From: JASFHF01 sp050123335
GTDB lineage: Bacteria > Pseudomonadota > Gammaproteobacteria > UBA12402
Assembly: GCA_050123335.1 (NCBI GenBank)
Contig: JASFHH010000007.1
Coordinates: forward strand, 1-57,740
DNA length: 57,740 bases
Direction of reading: 5' to 3'
This document shows positions 15,109-22,759 of this stretch, piece by piece. Below the pieces are notes generated by a model, which was given only the letters and a program-made list of their open reading frames with translations, did not search any database and was not told the DNA's origin. The first letter of the stretch is position 1, and the number at the start of each line of letters is the position of its first letter. Both the position numbers and the translations under genes were made by a program.

Positions 15109-17181
15109 ATGTCTTTTAGCTTTAATGAAATAAAAACATATGGCATTAGATGGTTTTTAATATGGTATCCTGATAGCGAATCGAAAATCAAAAACTGTTT
15201 GCAAAAAAACTTAGGCAAATTTATTACGAACGGAGTAAAGGTTGTTGAGGTTATTGATTGTTTTCCAGAATTAAAGCCTGAAGTTAGCGATTTAATTGTT
15301 GGAAATCTAAACCAATTTTGTATGAATATGTTTTGGATAAAAAATTTTGTAGAAATTTTTTCGAAACTCAAACCCATAATCCAAAATCATATAAAACCAA
15401 ATTTAACTAGATTTATTGCTTGTGCAAAAGATGCTAATATTGCTATTAAGCTTTTTTCTGGTCTAAAATCTGCGGTAGGCAATTTAATTGCTAAAGATCT
15501 AAATAAATTTTGTACGAGCCCATATTGGGGGCAAATTTTTATAGATGAATTTCCAAATCTTGAGTTAAAGATTCAAAATCATATTAAACAAAACTTAACT
15601 AGACTTGTTGTTTGTGCAGAAAATGCTTATAATGCTATTAAATTTTTTCCAGATATAAAATATGCAGTAGGCAATTTAATTGCTAAAAATCTAAATAAAT
15701 TTTGTAAGGATATTTTTTGGATAAGATATTTTGTAGAAAATTTCCCGAAGCTTGAATTCAGAATCCAAAATCATATAAAACCAAATTTAGCTAAATTTAT
15801 TAAAGATGCAACAAGCGTTAGTGTGATTGTTGATATTTTCCCAGATCTGAAATCTGAAGTCAGTGATTTGATTGCTAAAAATCTAAACAAATTTTGTATA
15901 GATATATTTTGGATAAAATATTTTGTAGAAAGTTTCCCGAAACTTAGGCAAAGAATTCAAGTATGTATCATACAACACCTGGATGAAATTTTTGCTGATT
16001 TACCACAACTATGTTCAGTTGATAGTGATTACATAAATGAACTGATCGACGAGCAAATAAAATCAGAGCTGTTTTGTAAGAATGCGCAAAACTTCAGTCA
16101 ACTGATAGAAAGCAAGATGGTTTTAGAAAAACTACCAGCTTTTTATGGAAATCAAATTAGTTGTAATTGTGGTTATTGGGTGATTGATCGTCTTCAGTCT
16201 ATTTTTATTTTCTGGGGATATAAACATCATTTTTTTCCAGCGCAGCCATCTGATGTGATAGGCCATTGTGCTAGCTTGATGGAAATAGGAATGACTTTGA
16301 GAATTAATGAGGATTTTGTGAATTCAAGTAAATGGGGATTGTTTAATCCCGATCAATTTGCGCTTATTGTTAGCCAAATAGGTTATGAGTGTATGGCATA
16401 CCACGCGAACGATAAAGATGAATTGCAATTTTTAATTAATCAAATTTTAACTGTTGGTTTGCCAGTTGCTATTCCGTATGACTTTAATGACGGCCAACCT
16501 GTGAAACATGGTGGAGAAAGCGCGCATTGGGGAATTGTTGTTGGTGTCTTTAAACTAAAATCAAATGGAGAATCATACTATATTTACACAAATAGCCATG
16601 CTGTAGATAAAAATTTTGATTTTTGTAGTGCAGATTTATTATGTGAGTCTTGCGGGCAATTAGAAAACCATTCGGAGGTTCCGAAAAAATTTAAATTAAA
16701 AAATAATATTATCGTAATGTTTCCTAAAACATTTAAAAAAAATGAATTGTCTCATTTGCAACAATTTAAGTATAAATTATCTAAAATTGATAAAGCTAAG
16801 TTTAAAGAACTGCCAAAAAATGCCATAAATCTGCCTTGGAATAAAATAGAACAGAAATTATCACCAGCCAGATCTGTTGGTAGTTTTTTTGGTGAGCACA
16901 ATAGTCTTTGCTGCTATGTTGATTCTACCACAAAATTTGTATCAATGGCTGCCATACAAAAATATTTTGCTCTTGGTTTAATTAATGAGCTGCAACTCGA
17001 ATACTTAAAAAAGAAAAAATTATTTTGTCCAATACAAGAATCACTTATTTCAAGTCGGTTGTTTTATAAATGTTGTTTTTATATTATGCATGCTGTTGAT
17101 GCAAAAGAGAAAACAACAACCAAAATCAAACAAGATGTTTTGTTCCAGGATAAGAGGTGCGTCAGAAAGACGCACCGTTAG
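15109..17181 (+). CDS. Putative cysteine protease with an N-terminal 32-residue helical solenoid
   Basis: A 690-residue protein of unknown family. Residues 34-289 form eight consecutive 32-residue units with the pattern NL-x-KF...W/I..F..-FP-x-L...I, beginning at residues 34, 66, 98, 130, 162, 194, 226 and 258. Odd and even units differ, so a 64-residue super-repeat is also seen. The middle part looks like a papain/C39-like peptidase: candidate nucleophile in ISCNCGYWVIDRLQ, candidate histidine in GGESAHWGIVVGV, then YIYTNSH. No signal peptide or clear SD. The last residues (RCVRKTHR) are encoded by a hairpin. Solenoid plus protease resembles a host-directed effector, but secretion is inference. 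Confidence 0.65.
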   Translation: MSFSFNEIKTYGIRWFLIWYPDSESKIKNCLQKNLGKFITNGVKVVEVIDCFPELKPEVSDLIVGNLNQFCMNMFWIKNFVEIFSKLKPIIQNHIKPNLTRFIACAKDANIAIKLFSGLKSAVGNLIAKDLNKFCTSPYWGQIFIDEFPNLELKIQNHIKQNLTRLVVCAENAYNAIKFFPDIKYAVGNLIAKNLNKFCKDIFWIRYFVENFPKLEFRIQNHIKPNLAKFIKDATSVSVIVDIFPDLKSEVSDLIAKNLNKFCIDIFWIKYFVESFPKLRQRIQVCIIQHLDEIFADLPQLCSVDSDYINELIDEQIKSELFCKNAQNFSQLIESKMVLEKLPAFYGNQISCNCGYWVIDRLQSIFIFWGYKHHFFPAQPSDVIGHCASLMEIGMTLRINEDFVNSSKWGLFNPDQFALIVSQIGYECMAYHANDKDELQFLINQILTVGLPVAIPYDFNDGQPVKHGGESAHWGIVVGVFKLKSNGESYYIYTNSHAVDKNFDFCSADLLCESCGQLENHSEVPKKFKLKNNIIVMFPKTFKKNELSHLQQFKYKLSKIDKAKFKELPKNAINLPWNKIEQKLSPARSVGSFFGEHNSLCCYVDSTTKFVSMAAIQKYFALGLINELQLEYLKKKKLFCPIQESLISSRLFYKCCFYIMHAVDAKEKTTTKIKQDVLFQDKRCVRKTHR
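15208..15975 (+). repeat. Tandem 96/192-bp coding repeats
   Basis: Nucleotide-level tandem repetition underlying the protein solenoid: four 192-bp super-units, each of two related 96-bp units. Stretches such as CAATTTAATTGCTAAA and TTTTGTAGAAA recur nearly unchanged, suggesting fairly recent duplication. Confidence 0.85.
17156..17176. repeat. 8-bp hairpin at the 3' end of the protease gene
   Basis: GGTGCGTC-AGAAA-GACGCACC, perfect, inside the last codons of the 15109-17181 gene. No T-run on either side, so it is not a standard terminator, though it could still protect the mRNA end. Confidence 0.5.
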
Positions 17182-17190
17182 GATGAAAAA

Positions 17191-17394
17191 TTATTCGTGT
17201 TCTTTTTTACAACAGCAAGAGCAGCTTTTCCATAAATAATTAATCAACGCTGCAACTGCTAATACCGGAATCATAAATTCAAAGAAATTAGTAATAAATA
17301 TAATTGTTGGTAAATGGTTGCGTGGCAAGGCGATACCTAAAACCGCTAATACTAAAGCAAGTATTATCATCACCCAGGCAAATAATGTACGCAT
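17191..17394 (-). CDS. Small two-helix membrane protein with a cysteine-rich tail
   Basis: 67 residues, no recognised family. Two hydrophobic helices (about residues 5-25 and 30-55) are followed by a cytoplasmic-looking tail KSCSCCCKKEHE. AAGGAG lies 8 nt before the ATG, and a TTGACA promoter is well placed upstream, so it is very likely expressed. The CSCCC tail could bind metal or be lipidated; both are guesses. Confidence 0.65.
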   Translation of the reverse strand: MRTLFAWVMIILALVLAVLGIALPRNHLPTIIFITNFFEFMIPVLAVAALINYLWKSCSCCCKKEHE

Positions 17395-17425
17395 AATAAA
17401 TTCTCCTTTTAATTAAATAATAACA

Positions 17426-17441
17426 CGAAGCAGCCGCTTCG
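17426..17441. promoter_or_regulatory. Small hairpin in the leader of the 67-residue membrane protein gene
   Basis: CGAAGC-AGCC-GCTTCG lies between the promoter and the SD of the minus-strand gene at 17191-17394. Its role is unknown. Confidence 0.35.
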
Positions 17442-17453
17442 CACTATGCTACA

Positions 17454-17482
17454 AGAGTACGGTTTGTTGGTGCAACTGTCAA
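17454..17482 (-). promoter_or_regulatory. Promoter of the small membrane protein
   Basis: Minus strand TTGACA (17477-17482), 17-nt spacer, TACTCT (17454-17459). Perfect -35, moderate -10, followed by a ~50-nt leader with a hairpin and an AAGGAG site. Confidence 0.6.
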
Positions 17483-17505
17483 ATTTTAATTGAAGAAAAT
17501 GCAAA

Positions 17506-17543
17506 AAAATCATGAGCTTGCATAATTTTTAACCAACTCCAAT
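17506..17543 (-). pseudogene. Remnant A of the gshA 3' end
   Basis: 38 bp nearly identical (two differences) to 19151-19188; the inner ~20 bp also match the 3' end of intact gshA at 20626. Same orientation as gshA. It lies just beyond the HD-GYP gene and, with remnant B, brackets that gene. Confidence 0.55.
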
Positions 17544-17626
17544 CTGGGTTTAATAGATTGAAGGGTGCAATAGTGGTAGTTCAGGATACGTGTACAAATT
17601 TGCAAAAAAACTCTAACTTTTGTTAA

Positions 17627-19015
17627 TTATTGAATCCAATGGTTGTTTTCTTTGTTAAATGCGAATTTGTTATTATGGAATAATCTTAAACATGCTTCCA
17701 CTATATTTGTGTCAAAAAGAATACCTTTGTTTTTTGATATTTCCTCAAGAGCAGCATTCATACCTAATGCAGGTCTATAAGGACGGTGCGACATCATGGC
17801 CTCAACAACATCAGCAACAGCCACAATTTTGGCTTCAATAGTTATGTCTTTATCTTTTAAACCATTTGGATATCCAGAGCCGTCAAGTCGCTCATGATGT
17901 TGTAGAATTATGTCATGAACAGGCCATGGGAAGTCTATATCTTTAGTAATTTCATGCCCCATTTGTGGATGCATTCTTATAGTTGCAATTTCTAATTCAG
18001 ATAACTTGCCTGAACGATTCAGAAATTCTAATGGGACATAAATTTTACCAATATCGTGGATTAGTGATCCTAGTCTTATGCCTTCGATTTGCTTTTCTGT
18101 CATTCCAATTTCTTTGGCTATCGCAGGAGATAATTGTGCTACTCTATTTTGATGATCTGAGGTATAAGGATCACGTTTTGCCGTGGTACGTGAAAGAGCA
18201 CGAATAGTTTGCATTAAAGTGGTTTTTAGTTTTTTTACTTCAAGCAGCTCTTTTGTTTTCGTATGAAATATTTCTAGTATTTTTATAATATAATAAGATA
18301 TAAAAATAGCACATACCATGCGAAACAATTGAATTGGTATGCCCATTGTTAATTTGGCAAATGTTACATAATTGATGATATATGCTGGAAAAAATGGAGC
18401 TTTTGGAACAATTATACCGGCAAGCACAGCATAAGCGCTCAAAAAAACACTAGCCCCAAGAAACCATCCGCATATTTTTGTGGATTGTAATTCTTGAATT
18501 TCAGAAGTTTTACAGTATATCAATAATCCAATGGCTGATAAAATCCCGCCTGGAAAACCTATTAAATAACGTGCAAAAATATCTACATATAAAAACCATT
18601 GATTGGAAAATATTGTGAATACGCCTGTTAATAAAACCAAGATTATAGAAAATATAGAAAACATCCTGATAAATTTCTGTAACCATATTTTTTTGCTATT
18701 TATTGTTATAATTTCGCTGCCGAATATAAGAAGAAAACAGAATGATAATGTTGCTAAAAAAGCACGAATAATTTTTAAGGTAAAATAAAAAACATTTGGC
18801 CAATATGTTTTTCCAAGTATTAAAAACATATCAAACCATTCATTGAAACCATGTAATATACCAAACCAAGCTAAAAAACCTATGCATAAACCTATTTTAA
18901 ATGTACTTTCTTTCTTGGCTTGAATTAATATGGCGATACCCATAACAAAGAAAGCAAGACCATATAGGAAAAAAATAATTAATTTATAATGATTAAATAT
19001 TGCTGCTAAATTCAT
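17627..19015 (-). CDS. HD-GYP cyclic-dinucleotide phosphodiesterase with a membrane sensor domain
   Basis: 462 residues. The first ~255 hold seven or eight hydrophobic helices in a 7TM-like sensor. The C-terminal HD-GYP domain has DHQNRVAQLSPAIA, the metal site HDIGKIYVPLEFL, HPQMGHEI, HHERLDGSGYPNGL and VADVVEAMMSHRPYRPALG. All key histidines and aspartates and the GYP triplet are present, so it should hydrolyse cyclic di-GMP. AAGGAAAA precedes the ATG. It stands alone, bracketed by two remnants of the gshA 3' end, which suggests it was inserted as a module. No GGDEF partner is in the window. Confidence 0.9.
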   Translation of the reverse strand: MNLAAIFNHYKLIIFFLYGLAFFVMGIAILIQAKKESTFKIGLCIGFLAWFGILHGFNEWFDMFLILGKTYWPNVFYFTLKIIRAFLATLSFCFLLIFGSEIITINSKKIWLQKFIRMFSIFSIILVLLTGVFTIFSNQWFLYVDIFARYLIGFPGGILSAIGLLIYCKTSEIQELQSTKICGWFLGASVFLSAYAVLAGIIVPKAPFFPAYIINYVTFAKLTMGIPIQLFRMVCAIFISYYIIKILEIFHTKTKELLEVKKLKTTLMQTIRALSRTTAKRDPYTSDHQNRVAQLSPAIAKEIGMTEKQIEGIRLGSLIHDIGKIYVPLEFLNRSGKLSELEIATIRMHPQMGHEITKDIDFPWPVHDIILQHHERLDGSGYPNGLKDKDITIEAKIVAVADVVEAMMSHRPYRPALGMNAALEEISKNKGILFDTNIVEACLRLFHNNKFAFNKENNHWIQ

Positions 19016-19150
19016 AGTAATTTTCCTTGCACAGACCGTATCAATATGATCTATAATTTAAGTTTATACGAAAATTGCTAATAATAGAAATTTTATAATT
19101 CTGAAGTTTGCGAAAAGCTCTAAAATTGCACTAATGAGCAGAAGGCAGGG

Positions 19151-19218
19151 AAAATCATGAGCTTGCATAATTTTTAGCCAATTCCAATGCTGCGGCTAAT
19201 AAGCTTAGGCAGGCGATG
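19151..19218 (-). pseudogene. Remnant B of the gshA 3' end
   Basis: Minus-strand translation reads LSLLAAALELAKN followed by YASS and a stop. Intact gshA ends LSLLAAALELAKN followed by CKK and a stop. About 47 bp align with 20626-20672. The fragment is same-orientation and separated from gshA by the antitoxin/toxin pair, so it looks like the former end of gshA left behind after an insertion. Confidence 0.8.
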
Positions 19219-19255
19219 ATAAGCTAATATTAAGTAAAATAATTTTACATTTTCC

Positions 19256-19284
19256 TTGACAATCATTTTTACATGTCCTATTTT
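19256..19284 (+). promoter_or_regulatory. Promoter of the Panacea antitoxin gene
   Basis: Perfect TTGACA (19256-19261), 17-nt spacer, TATTTT (19279-19284), then a ~20-nt leader with AGGAGGTGAT before the ATG at 19310. This decides the start: the longer ORF would begin at the TTG of the -35 box itself. Confidence 0.75.
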
Positions 19285-19309
19285 ATTGATAATGGCAGGA
19301 GGTGATCGT

Positions 19310-20116
19310 ATGCGTGCAAAATTTATTGAGCAATTACGCAAAAAATTTCAATTAACCAAGGCGTATCTTGCAGAACAATTAGGAATGTCTCGTCCTACTT
19401 ATATGCAGTTAGAATGTGGTGAACGTGATTTAACTGTGCCCGAGGCGGAAAAATTAGCTGAGATTTTTGGGCTGAGTTTAGAAGATTTTTTAGCTGAGAA
19501 TATACCTGATATATCTATTAAAATAACTAAAGATAAAACTACAGCAAAGAAAGCAAAAAATGAAATTAGAATCAACATACCGCAACAAAAACTTGATAAG
19601 TTTAAACAAGTGTTACTTTATATTTTAAAAAAAGTGGGCGGCAAACCAAATATTGGTATGACTGCAATATATAAATTACTTTATTTTATAGATTTTGATT
19701 ATTATGAAAAATATGAAGAGCAGCTAATGGGGTTAATTTTTATTAAAAATCATTTTGGTCCGACTCCGATTGTGTTCGACAAAATCATTCAACAAATGAT
19801 TGATGATAATCAAATTGAGCGTATCAAAAGTAAATATTATAAACACGAACAAACTAAATATTTAATTAATCCGAAAATAGAACCAGATCTTAGTATTTTA
19901 AATGGTCAGGAAAAGGAACATATTGATTGGGAGTTGCAGAGATTATCAAATCTTAATGCGGCAACACTTTCTAATTTTTCACACAACGATGTTCCGTGGA
20001 TCGGCGCGCAATTTGGAGAACAGTTAGATTATGAAGCGGTTTTTTATCGCACTGCTGACACTTCCGTGCGGGATTATACCCATTGTACCTCAAGATGCGA
20101 GATTTATAACAAATGA
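19310..20116 (+). CDS. HTH-Panacea (DUF4065) antitoxin
   Basis: 268 residues. An N-terminal Cro/CI-type helix-turn-helix (KKFQLTKAYLAEQLGMSRP, LECGERDLTVPEAEKLAEIF) is joined by a charged linker to a Panacea domain starting near KFKQVLLYILKKVGGKPNIG. The Panacea core motifs ITAIYKLLYF-like (MTAIYKLLYFIDFDYYEKY) and HFGPTPIVFDKIIQQM are clear. Panacea proteins are antitoxins of varied toxins. The last ~14 residues (from about DYTHCTSRC) are encoded by the left arm of a 162-bp palindromic element, so the native C-terminus has been replaced. Gene order antitoxin-toxin is conserved despite the element between them. Confidence 0.85.
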   Translation: MRAKFIEQLRKKFQLTKAYLAEQLGMSRPTYMQLECGERDLTVPEAEKLAEIFGLSLEDFLAENIPDISIKITKDKTTAKKAKNEIRINIPQQKLDKFKQVLLYILKKVGGKPNIGMTAIYKLLYFIDFDYYEKYEEQLMGLIFIKNHFGPTPIVFDKIIQQMIDDNQIERIKSKYYKHEQTKYLINPKIEPDLSILNGQEKEHIDWELQRLSNLNAATLSNFSHNDVPWIGAQFGEQLDYEAVFYRTADTSVRDYTHCTSRCEIYNK

Positions 20117-20236
20117 TTTTGTGCTGTAAGAAGACATTTTAAGCAAGTAATATCGGGAATATTGCGCGCTTAAAATGTCTTCTTACAGTGCAAAAGCAAA
20201 AGTTAGAAAATCGCATCTTGAGGTGTAATGGGTATA
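20075..20236. repeat. 162-bp palindromic element, family B copy 1
   Basis: Outer arms of about 26 bp (CCTCAAGATGCGA core) and an inner stem of CTGTAAGAAGACATTTTAAG-type with a perfect complement. The partner copy at 21919-22080 is the same length. Four inner-stem pairs differ between the copies with both bases changed, so pairing is kept. The left arm encodes the antitoxin C-terminus; the right end reaches to 6 nt from the toxin ATG. Confidence 0.92.
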
Positions 20237-20241
20237 TAATA

Positions 20242-20613
20242 ATGATTAAATATAGTGAAACCAACGGATTTAAAAAAGATTTTAAAAGATTAAATAAAAA
20301 ATTTAAATCGCTTGCAACAGATTTGGATGTTGCAAAAAAATATGTAATAGAATTGTTTCATTTAAATAATATTGATAATCAAAGTGTTGTTCAGATGCCT
20401 GGATATGCGAACGACTTTTACCAAATTTACAAATTACGCAAATTTGCTTGTAAAGCTTTAAAAGGTAGGGGTGCTAAGAGCGGAATTAGAATTGTCTATG
20501 CACATTATAAAGAGGTTTCAAAAGTTACATTTATTGAAATGTATTTCAAAGCTGATCAGGCAAATGCTAATATCACAAGAATCAAGGAATTTATCAAACA
20601 GCAAAACATCTAA
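20242..20613 (+). CDS. RelE/HigB-like toxin of the Panacea pair
   Basis: 123 residues: MIKYSETNGFKKDFKRLNKKF at the N-terminus, and FACKALKGRGAKSGIRIVYA then FIEMYFKADQANANITRIKEF toward the C-terminus. This matches RelE/ParE-superfamily ribonuclease or gyrase toxins. I chose ATG 20242 because the upstream 18 codons of the longer frame come from the palindromic element. No SD is visible. The element between antitoxin and toxin may weaken coupled expression. The specific target cannot be deduced. Confidence 0.75.
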   Translation: MIKYSETNGFKKDFKRLNKKFKSLATDLDVAKKYVIELFHLNNIDNQSVVQMPGYANDFYQIYKLRKFACKALKGRGAKSGIRIVYAHYKEVSKVTFIEMYFKADQANANITRIKEFIKQQNI

Positions 20614-20614
20614 G

Positions 20615-21907
20615 CTATTTCTTACAATTTTTAGCCAACTCCAATGCTGCGGCTAATAAGCTCAAGCGGGCAATTACTCCATAAGCATAAAAGCGATTAT
20701 TTGATGCATCAGGTTTAGCATGTAGGTCTGGATCATTACAGCATTGCGCAAACGCCAACGGCTTGAAATGCATGCCAGGAGCATTTAAGTTTTCTGTTGA
20801 GCCTCGTTTTTGGTGGACGCGGTAAAATCCGCCAACTACATGATGTCCAATCATATATACTACAGGTTCAGCTACTGCTTTGCCGATAGTTTCAAATGTG
20901 TAAACACCTTCCTGTAAAATTACGCGATCAATTGGTTTACCGCCTTTGATTTTAGACATAGTTGTACGTTGCTTGCGGTTCAGCTGCGATAATTCTTGCG
21001 GATCACTGATGGTCATGACGCCCATACCATAAGTGCCGGCATCAGCCTTGATGATAATAAATGGTTTTTGAGTAATTTTGTATTGATCGTATTTTTGTTG
21101 AATTTTCGCGAATAAGTTTGCGGTATTGGTTGTGATACATTGTAATCCTTCGCTTTTTAAAAAATTGATTTGATCACACTGAGTAAATAAAGGATTAATT
21201 AGCCATGGATCAATGTTAATTAAATCAGCGAATTCTTTAGAAATTTTTTGGTAAAAATTAAAATGCACTGACTTATAACGATTATTCCAAGATAAAGTCA
21301 AAGGTGGGCGAATTTCTTGTTCAAGATTTTGTAAAATTTCCGGGATACCAGCAGAAAAATCGTTGTTTGCCCAAATAAAACAAGGATTAAAATCATTAAT
21401 CATGATGCGATTATTTTTACGCTGAATTGGTGCTAAATCTATAGAACGTCCGGAAGGTAATTTTATGGTTTGCGTGGTTAGATTTTCGATTAATGAACCG
21501 ATGCGTACTTCGAATCCGGCTTTGGTAATTATTTCTTGCAAAGTGCGTAAGCTTTCTAAATAAAATAAATTGCGTGTATGACTTTCGGGGATTAATAAAA
21601 TGCGTTTGCTGCCGGTTTGGCATTGTTCAATTGTATCTTGTACCGCCTGAATACAAAGTGGAATAAAATCACGATTCAAATTGTTAAATCCCGCAGGAAA
21701 CAAATTCATATCAACCGGCGCTAATTTAAATCCAGCATTGCGCAAATCAACTGAACCATAAATTGGCGGTTGATATTGCTGCCATTTATCACGAAACCAA
21801 GTTTCGATTTTAACTTGTTGCGCTAAAATATGTTTTTCCAGCAGTTCCAGCGGACCACACAGAGCAGTGGTTAGATGCGGAACTGTGGTGGTTTTTTGAG
21901 TAGCCAT
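20615..21907 (-). CDS. gshA: Glutamate-cysteine ligase, proteobacterial (Acidithiobacillus-type) family
   Basis: 430 residues matching the GshA family separate from the E. coli type. Landmarks are GSVDLRNAGFKLAPVDMNLFPAGFNNL, LLIPESHTRN, FIIIKADAGTYGMGVMTI (ATP-grasp-like loop), YMIGHHVVGGFYRVH and AYGVIARLSLLAAALELAKN at the end. It makes gamma-glutamylcysteine, the first step of glutathione synthesis; gshB is not in the window. The start has no SD. A TATAGT hexamer contributed by the adjacent palindromic element lies only 7 nt upstream of the ATG, so the mRNA may be leaderless. Two decayed copies of its 3' end lie downstream. Confidence 0.88.
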   Translation of the reverse strand: MATQKTTTVPHLTTALCGPLELLEKHILAQQVKIETWFRDKWQQYQPPIYGSVDLRNAGFKLAPVDMNLFPAGFNNLNRDFIPLCIQAVQDTIEQCQTGSKRILLIPESHTRNLFYLESLRTLQEIITKAGFEVRIGSLIENLTTQTIKLPSGRSIDLAPIQRKNNRIMINDFNPCFIWANNDFSAGIPEILQNLEQEIRPPLTLSWNNRYKSVHFNFYQKISKEFADLINIDPWLINPLFTQCDQINFLKSEGLQCITTNTANLFAKIQQKYDQYKITQKPFIIIKADAGTYGMGVMTISDPQELSQLNRKQRTTMSKIKGGKPIDRVILQEGVYTFETIGKAVAEPVVYMIGHHVVGGFYRVHQKRGSTENLNAPGMHFKPLAFAQCCNDPDLHAKPDASNNRFYAYGVIARLSLLAAALELAKNCKK

Positions 21908-21918
21908 GATGGTTTAAC

Positions 21919-22080
21919 TATACCCATTACACCTCAAGATGCGAAATTTATAACAAATGATTTTGTACCATGAGAAGACATTTTAAACAAGTAATATCGG
22001 GAATATTGCGCGTTTAAAATGTCTTCTCATGGGATAAAAGCAGAAGTTAGAAAATCGCATCTTGAGGCGTGATGGGTATA
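21919..22080. repeat. 162-bp palindromic element, family B copy 2
   Basis: Same architecture as 20075-20236, about 90% identical by eye. It occupies almost the whole gap between gshA and eda. Both outer ends carry a TTCGCA- or ATCGCA-like hexamer about 17 nt before TATAGT or TATATA, pointing outward toward gshA and eda, so the element may supply promoters to both. Confidence 0.9.
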
Positions 22081-22131
22081 TATATCAAAATGCTATAGAT
22101 TCAAGTATAATCAAATATTAAGGGGTGAGTC

Positions 22132-22758
22132 ATGAATATCATAACGAAGTTAGCTAAAGCAAAAGTTATTGCAGTAATTCGAGCGGATGATAAGCAGCAG
22201 GCAAAGCAAATAGCTGCAGCTTGTAGCCAGGGCGGTATCAAAGCCATTGAAATCACCTATACAACACCTGATGCAACAGCGGTTTTGGATGCTTTGGCGA
22301 AAAGCTTTGGAGATGAGGAGTTTTTGTTAGGTGCTGGAACGGTTCTTGATGATAAGACGGCGTTGGAGGCAATTCATGCCGGTGCTAAGTATATTGTGAG
22401 TCCTGGTTTTGATGAAGCAACCTGTAAACTTTGTAATCAGCACCAAATACCTTATATTCCAGGTTGTATGACGGTCACTGAAATTCTTACTGCACATACT
22501 GCTGGCGCCAGTGCTATAAAACTTTTTCCAGCCAACATTCTCACTACAGGTTTTTTAAAAGCAATTAAAAATTTATTGCCGCCGATGACGTTTGTTGCTA
22601 CGGGAGGGATTAATGTGGATAACTTTACCGAATGGTTACAAGCTGGTTGTGGAGCGGTTGGGATTGGTGGCAAATTAACTGCTGGTGCAAAAACTGGTGA
22701 TTATCAATCGATCACCGATATGGCATGTGCATTTATGCAAAAAGTACAGGAGCTTTAA
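22132..22758 (+). CDS. eda: 2-keto-3-deoxy-6-phosphogluconate aldolase
   Basis: 208 residues, class I aldolase. Schiff-base lysine K130 in SAIKLFPA, catalytic glutamate E40 in AIEITYTT, and the phosphate-binding VATGGIN and GCGAVGIGG loops. It cleaves KDPG to pyruvate and glyceraldehyde-3-phosphate, the final step of the hexuronate pathway encoded downstream. AAGGGGTGAG precedes the ATG. It is first gene of an operon running to uxaE; kdgK begins one base after its stop. Confidence 0.95.
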   Translation: MNIITKLAKAKVIAVIRADDKQQAKQIAAACSQGGIKAIEITYTTPDATAVLDALAKSFGDEEFLLGAGTVLDDKTALEAIHAGAKYIVSPGFDEATCKLCNQHQIPYIPGCMTVTEILTAHTAGASAIKLFPANILTTGFLKAIKNLLPPMTFVATGGINVDNFTEWLQAGCGAVGIGGKLTAGAKTGDYQSITDMACAFMQKVQEL

Positions 22759-22759
22759 T

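Noticed and set aside
15208..15975. CRISPR array from the regular 96-bp periodicity
   Set aside because: The periodicity is in-frame coding sequence with diverged units and no short repeat/spacer structure.
19256..19309. TTG start giving a longer antitoxin
   Set aside because: The TTG is the first base triplet of a perfect TTGACA -35 box; AGGAGGTGAT supports ATG 19310.
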